This document shows positions 12,115 through 21,412 of a stretch of 64,000 nucleotides of DNA, one piece after another. This stretch comes from Rugalucina vietnamica (taxonomy: Eukaryota > Mollusca > Bivalvia > Lucinida > Lucinidae). Within the stretch, counting starts at the first letter, position 1; each line of letters starts with the position of its first letter. The position numbers and the translations under genes were made by a program. The notes under the pieces were generated by a model. The model saw nothing but the letters and a program-made list of their open reading frames with translations. It was not told the DNA's origin and ran no database searches. The stretch is from positions 64,618,931 through 64,682,930 of the forward strand of contig OZ024869.1 of NCBI GenBank assembly GCA_964017185.1, given 5' to 3'.

Positions 12115-12537
12115 TTGTTGTTGTTTTGTAATTTTTGTCGATATAACTTTGTAGAGAAATGGCTTACTCGATCTGCCGATTACGTACTTTTCGTGTTTAA
12201 TGCCACTTGCAAAGCCATGCCTTTGCAAGGAAATTCAATCGCTGATTTTTCGATCAAGATGTGCGTAAAAATAAGTGATTACAATTTGCATGATGCTCAT
12301 TAAACGAACATGCAACTTATGCAAACCCATATTCTTACAACTGAGTTCTTATGTTGGATCATACTAGAACTTCAGCCAGTTGAATATATGTATATTACCA
12401 CTTATTTGTATTTTATATGTACAGATGTAACAACCACATTTTATATGTACAAATGTACAACCACATTTTATATGTACAGATGCATGACACATGCAGATAT
12501 TTTCAAAACTACTGAACTTGCTGAATGAGCGCAAATT
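11072..12537. other. intergenic, homopolymers and a minisatellite
   Basis: It holds a poly(A) tract at about 11367-11404 and a poly(T) tract at about 12073-12112. A small tandem repeat at 12411-12483 has about three copies of CACATTTTATATGTACA with 27-32-bp spacing. No coding sequence is recognised. Confidence 0.5.
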
Positions 12538-12731
12538 TGAGCCTTGTCATGAGAAACACAACAGTGTTGTTTCCGAACAGGTCCGACACAAACCGAGCTG
12601 TACAAGCACAGGAGAAGGCTAGAGGATGGAAATTCAGATTATGAGACAAGAGAAATTGTATTATCCGTGTGGCGAAAACAAAAGGCGCTGATCCCATACA
12701 CAGATTGCTGGTTTTCTCATGATGTGGCTCA
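12538..12731 (-). mobile_element. MITE family D, reverse copy
   Basis: It begins TGAGCCTTGTCATGAGAAA and ends TTTTCTCATGATGTGGCTCA, an imperfect terminal inverted repeat. GGTCCGACACAA near the left end marks it as reversed relative to the copy at 17466. Confidence 0.65.
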
Positions 12732-12967
12732 TTTATGCATACAAAACATTCTCCTACTCAACATTTCATATTTACCAATGGAGTCTGAATGATTTAAATG
12801 GTGACCTTGGCATTTTGATAACCAAAATGTTCGTATTTCTAGAAATCGATCAAAAGCTACCTAACACCTACTCGCTCGGCTTACCATATGTTTTCTTTGA
12901 ACCATTCGGTTGTTTCCCACCTGGGCTTTCGGGTCGGGTTGGAATTGTTTCCTGATACATGTGACTG

Positions 12968-14108
12968 TTTTTAGCTCGCCTGTACGAAAGTACAGGAAGA
13001 GCTATTGCAGTCACCCCAGCGTCGGCGTCGGCGTTAGCGTCGGCGTTAGCGTCGGCGTTAGCGTCGGCGTTAGCGTCGGCGTCGGCGTTGCTCAAAATGT
13101 TAAAGTTTTTGGTTAAAGTTTTTATGAGTCTATATCTCTTGACCATATTGATGGATCAAGTTGATACTTTGCATGCTGGTAGATATTGGTCTGAAGTTTT
13201 ATGCTGTACCATCATGACCCACCTGGGTGACCTTGAGGTCAAGGTCACGGACTTAGAAATTTTGTGTTAAAGTTTTTGGTTAAAGTTTTTATAAGTTTAT
13301 ATCTCTTGAAGTTGTTGATGGATCAAGTTGATACTTTGTATGTTGGTAGATATTGGTCTGAAGTTTTATGCTGTACCATCATGACCCACCTGGGTGACCC
13401 TGAGGTCAAGGTCAAGGACTTAGAAATTTTGTGTTAAAGTTTTTTGGTTAAGGTTTTTATAAGTCTATATCTCTTAAAGTTGTTGATGGATCAAGTTGAT
13501 ACTTGGCATCTTGGTAGATATTGGTCTAAAGTTTCATGCTGTACCATCATGACCCACCTGGGTGACCTTGAGGTCAAGGTTACGGTCTTAGAAATTTTGT
13601 GTTAGAGTTTTTGGTTAAAGTTTTTATAAGTCTATATCTCTTGGATATGTAGATGGATCGAGTTGATGCTTTGCATGTTGGTAGATATTGGTCTGAAGTT
13701 TTATGCTATACCATCATGACCCATCTGGGTGACCTTGAGTTCAAGGTCACAGACTTTGAAATTTTATGTTAAAGCTTTTGCTTAAAGTGTTTTGAACTGT
13801 ATATTGCTGGAGCAGATGGAATCTAGTCGATACTTTGCTGTTAGATATTATTCTTTTATTATGCTGTAGCATCTTGACTCACCTGTGGTCAAGGTCACAG
13901 ACTTAGATTTTATATATCTTATAAAATATAAGTCTATATCAAATATGTAGATGGATCAGGTTGAACTTAGCATGTTGGTAGATATTGGTCTGAAGTATCA
14001 CAACCCGCCTGAGTGACATTGAGGTCAATGTCTTTGGTCATAGATTTAATAGATTTAGTGGCAAAGCACAAGGCAGGCGAGCTACGCTGTCCTGCGACAG
14101 CTCTTATT
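12968..14108 (+). mobile_element. Helentron/HINE-like element, family C (about five 167-bp monomers)
   Basis: The 5' end is TTTTTAGCTCGCCTGTAC with a stem-loop (CCTGTAC / GTACAGG around GAAA). A GTCGGCGTTAGC 12-bp minisatellite lies at about 13020-13090. The core has tandem monomers of about 167 bp, with GGTTAAAG at 13111, 13278, 13446 and 13613, then a decayed fifth. The 3' end has CAGGCGAGCT (inverted partner of AGCTCGCCTG), a hairpin (GCTGTC-CTGC-GACAGC) and CTCTTATTG. The internal sequence is unrelated to family A but the end logic is identical. The valine/glycine-rich frames over the minisatellite are not genes. Confidence 0.65.
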
Positions 14109-14274
14109 GTTTAACTTTTTAAATACAGCATATTATACATGTTATAAGCGAGCACTGTCGCAACTGCATACACACAGTTTACTACATGGTGACGGAAACA
14201 TGCGGTCAGCTAAGTCGCAGATCAGCTGACATGACTACGTACAGTCTGACCAGTCCCTTAACAATAGTGACACC

Positions 14275-14361
14275 ATGCATTTAACTATCCATACATTTGT
14301 AAAATTTATATGTTTACTGGCTGTTGAAGAAGCATTTTCTCATGTTCTTCAGACAACGAAG
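14275..14361 (+). CDS. possible first exon with signal peptide (tentative)
   Basis: CACCATG gives a good start context. The 29 codons begin M-H-L-T-I-H-T-F-V-K, then a hydrophobic stretch F-I-C-L-L-A-V, then E-E-A-F-S, which resembles a secretion signal. They end at AAG before GTAGGA, a fair splice donor in phase 0. The GABA-B-like receptor downstream lacks its signal peptide and the start of its ligand domain, so this is a candidate first exon. At least one intermediate exon would still be needed and none was found. A chance match is quite possible. Confidence 0.2.
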
Positions 14362-14612
14362 GTAGGAAAGTTTCGTGTGTGCTTCTATTAATTAACTGAT
14401 CAGCGAGAGCTAATTTGTGCTAATAAGTTTATGACCAGTACGTCCAAGCTAATGACTACGAAATAAGTACCGGTCCCACTGAATCGTAAGCAATCGTACG
14501 ATTGTCTTATAATAAGTTAATTGATAAGACTGCGTATGCAATTTTTTTAAAATGTTTTCCAAAGACGTTATCTACGGCAAGCACTAAAACACGCCCGCCA
14601 TGTTGTCGACGA

Positions 14613-14829
14613 TATTACAAAAACACACCCATGTAATATACAGATTTTTCTGAAGTTGTAAAAAATCATTCTTCTTACACACCGAGACGGTTCTAACGAT
14701 TACGCACAATCTGTGTTTTGGAGCAATATAAGAAAAAATAGCTACATGTATAGCTCTGCGTACCCCAGTTTTGCTATTTAAAAGTGGGGTATAAGGGCGT
14801 ATATACTACACGGAAATGTTTTCCTGATG
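14613..14829 (-). mobile_element. MITE family E, partial reverse copy
   Basis: It begins ATTACAAAAACACACCCATG and ends ATGTTTTCCTGATG. Only one arm of the central palindrome remains (GAGACGGTTCTAACG, then CGCACAATCTGTG), so part of the left half is deleted. Confidence 0.6.
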
Positions 14830-16032
14830 CGTTTTCATTTTGGTTAAAAGGCATTTCGCATGGGTCTTAAGGATATTTTATATTTTTGCATGTATAATCT
14901 CGCTCTTTGTTTCAAATATGAGCCTATTCATAAAGCCGGCATATAATGGTATTAGTTGCATGTGAAACCTGTTCTCTGCGGGTGTTACTGGCGACATTGA
15001 AAGTGTTCTCCTATATACATGTGACGTATCTCGAGATAGCCTGTTTTAAAAAAAAATGTAATAAAACCATGACAGAAAATAATAATCTCATTACTAAATC
15101 ATAAGACTTACCCATGATACTAATCACTAAATCATAAGAATTACCCATGATACTAACTAGTATATGGCCGTCGTTTTCATAAATATAGACATGTACTTTT
15201 CAAAATAACGGATTATATTGCATTTGTAGAAGTCATCAACTCAACGAATTCATGAATAGCTGGTCTGCTCCAAAAGTATTTCTCATAGAAAAATATTTAT
15301 TACATGTTTATAGAAACGGAGCCTCTCTGATATTTTTGTAACGATAAACATACTGTATAAGTCACGACAGGCGTGTTCGCGCTATGCTTCAAAAAGGGAT
15401 AATACAGTGTATTCTACAAGTTTTCGGTGTCGCAATTTTAAAAAGCGCTCTCACTTACAAACCGTTACGTAGAACGAATAAAACGTATAAGAACTCAACG
15501 ATGAGATCGCATAAGGCACCTCACGCCAGGTCATTGATATAAGATCCTTAAATCATTCATTGCACGGAATATACATATTGGCTTATGCAGTTCGAGCAGA
15601 GACGTTGTTCCGCAGTGTCATTGTACAATGTAGATATGAGCGGCTGCGCGAGTGTGAAATTCTGTCCGTTAAACTTGTATAAACAGAGATCTAGCAGATG
15701 CCTGTCATTCGCCTGATCGGCTGTTGTACTTGTGGCCGGGGCTTTTGCGCCTTTATGATTTTCTGCGGACATGACAGGAGGACTATTCTTGCGAGTGCCT
15801 ATTGCCAATTTTAGTGCTAGTGTTTTTGCAATTACTGTTTGTTTGACTTGTTTCGTACTGTCTCAGCAAAAACCTATGGTCATGTCTGGGCCTTTGCTCT
15901 ATTTAATTGCACCTCAACCCAACACCTCCAAAATGTGCCGCTTTTAAGCAGGCCCCGGCCTTCTGAGCGATTAATCAGTATTACTGTCATTTGCATCTTA
16001 AATCAGCGAAGGGAAGGTGATTGCAGAATTTA
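14830..16032. other. intergenic, no gene seen
   Basis: It is AT-rich with a tandem duplication of about 34 bp at 15095-15155 (ATCATAAGA...TACCCATGATACTAA). The open frames at 15557-15808 (-) and 15839-16102 (+) show no domain, and the second runs into a MITE. Confidence 0.4.
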
Positions 16033-16258
16033 TGAGCCGCGTCATGAGAAAAGCAACAAGGTCCGACACAAGCCAAACTATACAAGCACAGAAGAAGGCT
16101 AGAGTCTGGATATTTTGGATTTAGAAAGTAGAGGGATTGTACTGTACTATCCGTGAAGCGAAAGCAAAGGCGCTGATCAGCTGCGCAGTTACTGCACAGC
16201 TGATACGCATCTTTGTTTTCGCATATGCAGAGTGTTGGTTTTCTTATGCGGCGGTTAA
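16033..16258 (-). mobile_element. MITE family D, reverse copy
   Basis: It begins TGAGCCGCGTCATGAGAAAA and ends near TTCTTATGCGGCGG. Between lie the internal palindrome around CAGCTGCGCAGTTACTGCAC and the reversed GGTCCGACACAA segment. Confidence 0.7.
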
Positions 16259-17465
16259 TTTGTATTCAAATTATTAAATTTTCAAGAAAACATTTGTCTA
16301 TAACCTGTTAGCAACGATCACTACCGCTTTGCACATTAGTATCTTGTGCAACTAGACCCTTGTCGCTTGGTAGGCAAAGCGTTCTATCAATGCGCATTTA
16401 TTGGTGCTATAAAATAATTTTGCGAGAACAGTTTGATAATTAGACCCCTAGTGATAAGGAATGGCAATGTAATTAATTTACTAAACCATTTGCATAATTA
16501 TTTCTATAATGACTAGTTATAATAAAAAATAATCCCACCAGTCTTAATCGGTTACACGCCGTAAGTAAAACGCTCATTGGTCAAAGGCAAAAATATTGCT
16601 AGTGTAGCCGAATATTGTTTCGCATAGCAACGACATTCATCATAATCTACACATTTACATCTATACAGTTTGACCGTTTTCGTTTTGTTTCGTAAAAAAA
16701 AAATAAAAAAAAAAAAATAAAAATAAAAAATAAAAAAATAAAATAAAAGAAAAAAAAAATGGCAAGTGACAATTTTCTTACTTTAATGGGTAACACCTTA
16801 CCGGGCATCTACGTCTGCCAAATGGGGTAGTTTTTTTTTTATTTAAAAAAAAAATATATATAGAGCAGTGTGCATGTGAAGTCGTACTCGTATTTAACTA
16901 TATGCATACACTCGGGTTTGTTACTGGAATTTATAAATATGTTTGCTAAGTAGCTTACGAACTGTTCAAATTACCACGAAATATGCCAAAACGTGTACAA
17001 CTGTACACGTGTACAACTGTACATTTATTTTTCTTTTCGGAGCTTTTCAAAGTTCCCAGGAATGTTATAACTGAATATCGCTTCCTCGTTTTAAAGTAGT
17101 TTGTTAGCAGAGTTCAACCAGCTACATGTAAGTCCCCGATATGCTGAGCCATACAACGCTGAAAATCAAGCTCAATGATTCATTAAGATGAATGGTTCCA
17201 ACTGTCTTATGTATTTGTGTTTGTGCAAAAAACATGTATAAACTCAGCATGACGGGTGGTCTACTTGTATTTGTGTTTGTGCAAAAAACATGTATAAACT
17301 CAGCATGACTGGTGGTTTACTTGTCCAAAGGAAAATATACGACAGAAATTTATCCAAGTTTTTATGTTTACAATGCGGTTTAAAATGCAAAACTGAACCT
17401 GTAAAGAGCTCAATCAAAAATGAATGCAAGCATGTTGATTAATGCATAATTATTATTATATCATC
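16259..17465. other. intergenic, A-rich tract and a 56-bp tandem duplication
   Basis: A-rich low-complexity sequence spans about 16695-16760. A direct duplication of 56 bp at 17211-17322 starts each copy with GTATTTGTGTTTGTGCAAAA. No gene is recognised. Confidence 0.5.
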
Positions 17466-17698
17466 AGAGCCGCGTCATGAGAAAACCGGATATTTGCCTA
17501 TGTGAAAACAAAGACGCAGATCAGTTGTGCAGTAACTGCACAGCAGATCAGCGCCTTTGTTTTCGCTACAAGGATAGTACAATCTCTTCTCTTTTTTAAT
17601 CCATAATTTATAGCTATAGCCGTTTTCTGTGACTGTACAGACCAGAATATGTCGGACCTGGTCGAACCGAAGACCGGTTTCCTCGCGTCGCGGCTCAT
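17466..17698 (+). mobile_element. MITE family D, best-preserved copy
   Basis: Terminal inverted repeats of about 20 bp are visible: AGCCGCGTCATGAGAAAACC at the left, and the complement of AGCCGCGACGCGAGGAAACC at the right. Inside is a palindrome centred on GCAGTAACTGC, flanked by GATCAG/CTGATC-type arms and AAACAAAG/CTTTGTTT. The short frames through it (for example 17475-17729 minus) recur in other copies but belong to the transposon. A target duplication is not obvious. Confidence 0.75.
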
Positions 17699-18018
17699 AA
17701 TTAAAATGCATTACTGGAAAGAGGCACATGCATTTTTATAAATCTAAGAATCGATAAAATTTGATACCGCTCAGGTATGAGACAGCCCAGGAAAAGTACA
17801 CTGCCTAGGAAAAGTGGTTCAAGTCAAACCATACATTCATAAAAGTCTAAGACTAACATGGGTGCTCATAATTTGGATATCATGGCATCCTAATTTTAGG
17901 TAAAAGTCCCTAAAAGTGGAAGCAACGTCTCGACATGACCATATTTATTGACTGGGACGTCAAACATAAATTTAATACTAAACAAACAAGCATTATACAA
18001 ATGTGATCCAGAAAGAAC

Positions 18019-18527
18019 TGTAACGAACAGCCGAGCCGAACCACAGAAACCCCGTCGGTGGAAAAGCATGCTCATCCACCAAGGGTGGTTTACTGCGCTA
18101 TATACCTAACACTTACTCTAATCACAAAGTTTCGAGTTTCTAATTTGCATATTACTACCCGCTAATATGCCGTTAATACGTTGCACCAACGTATTCTACA
18201 AGGGAGACTATCCCGTTACATTACTTCCCCCTCCGAGAAGACTCGTCCCGAGTCTTGGCCTGGGGACTACATGGGTAAGGCAACTCCGTTCTGGCAGTTG
18301 TCATCATCCCACCGCTGCCACCAAATGTAACGAACAGCCGAGCCGAGCCACAGAAACCCCGTCGGTGGAAAAGCATGCTCATCCACCAAGGGTGGTTTAC
18401 TGCGCTATATACCTAACACTTACTCTAATCACAAAGTTTCGAGTTTCTAATTTGCATATTACTACCCGCTAATATGCCGTTAATACGTTGCACCAACGTA
18501 TTCTACAAGGGAGACTATCCCGTTACA
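18019..18527 (-). mobile_element. TRIM: miniature LTR retrotransposon, intact, 4-bp target duplication
   Basis: Two direct repeats of 202 bp (18019-18220 and 18326-18527) start TGTAACG and end CGTTACA. They differ at a single visible position. The flanks are GAAC on both sides, a 4-bp target duplication. The 105-bp interior has no gene. Read on the minus strand, the base after a 2-nt gap from the first LTR begins TGGTGGCAGCGGTGGGAT, complementary to the 3' end of tRNA-Leu plus CCA. A purine run (GGAGGGGGAAG) precedes the second LTR. These are all the signals needed for replication by another element's proteins. Near-identical LTRs imply a recent insertion. Confidence 0.88.
18306..18323 (-). 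promoter_or_regulatory. primer binding site (tRNA-Leu) of the TRIM
   Basis: The plus strand reads ATCCCACCGCTGCCACCA, which equals the 3' end of an animal tRNA-Leu (T-arm end, acceptor strand and CCA) as known for tRNA-Leu(AAG). It lies two bases from the LTR that is 5' on the minus strand, as in LTR retroelements. Confidence 0.8.
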
Positions 18528-19870
18528 GAACATATGAGACTTTTGCGTTTCATCAGAGCATTTTACAGTAACGCAGGACAGATTGTCAAATAAAGAAACC
18601 GGAATATGAATTTCAATCAACTGTTTGCCTGTCTGTTCCTAACGTACTGATCATTTCGCATTTTCTATGCAGTTTCAAGCAGGTAGGTAGTGTGGTCCGT
18701 CAAGACAACGTAACATCTTGAATTTCTGTCTCGCATTTAATTGTTAAACTGTTCATTACACATACGAATTCCATTCTTTGGCTATAACTTGCACTTTGAA
18801 TCGATTCCGTGAATGCAATCAGAGATGTGGCACATGTATTTTAACAAGTAATAGATCAGATAAATAACCATGCAAGTTTTACAGATCGTGACACCGAACT
18901 TACTGACAATATTGGCAGTGCAAGAGACCAACCGAAGACGATTTCATGCTCTTATTTTGGCTACTTCTGGTACACCTGATACTGAATTGACATTTTCGGT
19001 GAATGTGCTATTGCCAGACGCCTGGCAAAAGTTAATTTGGCGACTTATTTGGCAGATTGCTTAAATAGTTTTGTAGTTGTAAATCAGCTGATCAAGATGA
19101 AGCCATTGTAAAAATTCTTGAACCATACGGAAATCTAATGCAAGAGACTGCGAACGACCTGAGTGTGTACTCGGTATATGTTGATAATACGGACTAAAAT
19201 AGCGGTCACACATTAGTGTATAAGCCAAACGCACATCGGGCGTGTTGACAAGATTCTCGAAGTCCGGCATGTCGCGCGCGTGTGTCTTATACGTTTCGAA
19301 TAAGGTCCATGCGCGTTGCATGTGCGTTGAAGACGCTTTGAACGCGTTTGGCACACGTTCTAGGAACGACAGTGTACGCTACATGCGCGTTCAAATTTTA
19401 CGAGATATTGCTGAACAGTAATGTGCCCTAAGCTTTTCTTTTCTTTTCTTTATTATTATTTTCTGACGTCCTACTTCTTAAAATGCATGTAACATGGCGT
19501 ATTTCGTTTCAACGGAAACGAATCAAAGAGCACATTATGGGCGCACATTATAGTCAAAATGATAAAAATTTTATGTGTGATAAAATGTGTGCATTAAAAT
19601 GAAATCTGCTGTGAACATTTCTGTTAGAATATCATAAAATAATGTTTTGCGATTTCACGTTTGTTCAGTATATTTTGACAGTAAATAATAATGGTACATA
19701 CATGTAGGTATGTATGCAGATCATTCAGCGCAAATTACGATTTTAGATTCACAAGCATTTCAACGAAAAATGAATTTGTAATAATACAATATATTTACAT
19801 TTTTATTGCAATCGCCCTAGATGAAAGTATCTTTCTTGATGTTCTTCATTTCCCAATGAAAAACATTAAG
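18528..19870. other. intergenic, no gene seen
   Basis: The stretch includes a CpG-richer patch (19200-19390) with repeated GCGCG/ACGCG words, giving a minus-strand frame of 97 codons. That frame shows no known domain. Nothing else is recognised. Confidence 0.35.
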
Positions 19871-19995
19871 TCACGTGATCTAGTGACCACGCCTATGGGC
19901 GGGGTGACGTCAAAACTCATCCAGTGACGTTATTTGTTTACTCTTGTTGACGTGACGTTGGCCGCGTATCGCCATGACGTTAGGCGCGAAAATTT
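19871..19995. promoter_or_regulatory. cluster of CRE-like, E-box and GC-box motifs
   Basis: Within about 120 bp there is TCACGTGA (19871), GGGCGGGG (about 19898) and a full CRE TGACGTCA (19905). Four further TGACG cores lie near 19925, 19948, 19953 and 19975, followed by GGCGCGAAA (E2F-like). The first confident receptor exon lies 1.3 kb downstream. It may be promoter-like, or may be part of an unrecognised repeat. Confidence 0.3.
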
Positions 19996-20119
19996 GTCGT
20001 TTTGGCTGTTCCAAAATTACGTTAAGTCGGATTTAATGTCAAATAACATGAAAATGAACGGTGATATTCGCAATTAAAAATCTGATACTTGATTGATAAT
20101 ATAAAATGTAAATATAAGT

Positions 20120-20263
20120 ATTGAAATTCAGATTTTAGCTTTCACTGGATGATGAAAAACATTAGCTGTTTTAATGTCTCCGAGAAGCCCTTCGGGCTTC
20201 ACAGACATTAAAACAGCCTAATGTTTTTCATCATTCAGTGAAAGCAAAAATCTGAATTTCAAT
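20120..20263. repeat. long near-perfect hairpin (about 70-bp arms)
   Basis: The left arm (20120-20190) and right arm (20194-20263) are reverse complements apart from a few mismatches, with a three-base centre in AAGCCCTTCGGGCTT. A transcript across it would fold into a long stem. It could be a small foldback MITE or an RNA hairpin precursor. Confidence 0.7.
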
Positions 20264-21274
20264 CCTTAAGTACCACCTCAACTCATCGATAGTAGCCAAA
20301 AGCATGAATGCATTTTAATAGAATCATTACAAATCATTATCTGCCACGGCGAACACCGTGATTCACGGTTTCGATTAGCAGTGCCGAGAAACATAATTAA
20401 CCTCTGCGTTCGAGGCAAATAAAATTCGCGGTGTGCCACGGCTTACACGATGTACACGCCGTGAATTTTGAACACGCTTGTAGTGGAAAGTGGACAACAC
20501 GCTTGGCACCGTGGCTGTCACGTCTGCCACGCAGTTGTCACGCACACCGTGCAGCGAGACATTTAGGAAAGTCACGAAAGCTGTACTGTACATATCCTTT
20601 ATCTCTGTCGCTAGCAATAGAATTTTCAAATTCGCTTGTACAATAAACAGATCACGCTACATCTTATTCAATAAATATCAATGCTTCAAAAATATAAGAA
20701 ACTAGGAAACTTGCATGAAAAAAGATAACGGCCTTAAAACTATTGCGGAATGTTTACTAATAAAAATATTCTAATTTCAAACCGAATACAGTATAAAATA
20801 TCAAGTGTTGTAATACATGTAATTACTACTATGTAACTCAAACTTGATTAAATGGGTCTGAGCGTTTACTGTGTGCGCTTTTGTTTGCCCTCGCAGCAAG
20901 GAAAGGAACATAGTAGTATCATTTTAAATTGCCTAGTACAATGTTTAATTTGAATAAATTACATACATACATGAATGTATCTACGTACTGGTTGAAATAG
21001 CTATTAACTTATACTAAATACTAAAACACCGAGACGACAATGCAGTTACAGATGTCAGAAGGGGTACTGTTAGTGCAAATGGATTTAGGGGACAAAAACA
21101 TAAGTATGGTCATAACATTTATCACCCTCTACACATGTACAAAATATGATGATCCCTGTATTGTGCCGCTCCTTTAAGATCATAATGCAGCATCAGGGGC
21201 CATAGATTCAATAAACAGTGGTAACACTTTTACTGTTGTAGAATTTGTATATTTAATGTTACCATTTGTTTCAG
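20264..21274. other. non-coding upstream of the first receptor exon
   Basis: 20340-20560 is dense in CACGG/CCGTG words on both strands and resembles 8400-8660 in that respect. The remainder up to the splice acceptor at 21273-21274 is AT-rich and shows no coding sequence. Confidence 0.4.
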
Positions 21275-21412
21275 TGTGACCCCGGTGTCGCTGTTGACGC
21301 TCTATATGACCTCATCTACAGGCGAGAACAACTCCTCATGGTTATGGGCAGCGCTTGCTCCGATGTTACTAAGACGCTCGCAGAAATAGTGCCTTATTGG
21401 AATCTTATATTG
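21275..21412 (+). CDS. GABBR2: GABA-B-like receptor exon a: ligand domain, lobe 1
   Basis: The exon has 46 codons, phase 0 at both ends, between TTTGTTTCAG and GTAGGC. It encodes C-D-P-G-V-A-V-D-A-L-Y-D and then M-G-S-A-C-S-D-V-T-K-T-L-A-E, the strongly conserved GABA-B segment around the ligand-site serine. Confidence 0.92.

Noticed and set aside
12868..13146. Frames rich in A-D-A-N or V-G-V-S repeats on both strands
   Set aside because: They translate the GTCGGCGTTAGC minisatellite of a mobile element.
17475..17729. Recurring Cys-containing minus-strand frame, also seen at 36363-36704
   Set aside because: It follows MITE family D copies and is broken in most, so it is transposon sequence and not a gene family.
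18167..18472. 101-codon frame
   Set aside because: It lies across the LTRs and interior of the TRIM, which is non-coding.
19061..19354. 97-codon minus-strand frame
   Set aside because: It has no recognised motif and overlaps a patch of degenerate GCGCG words.
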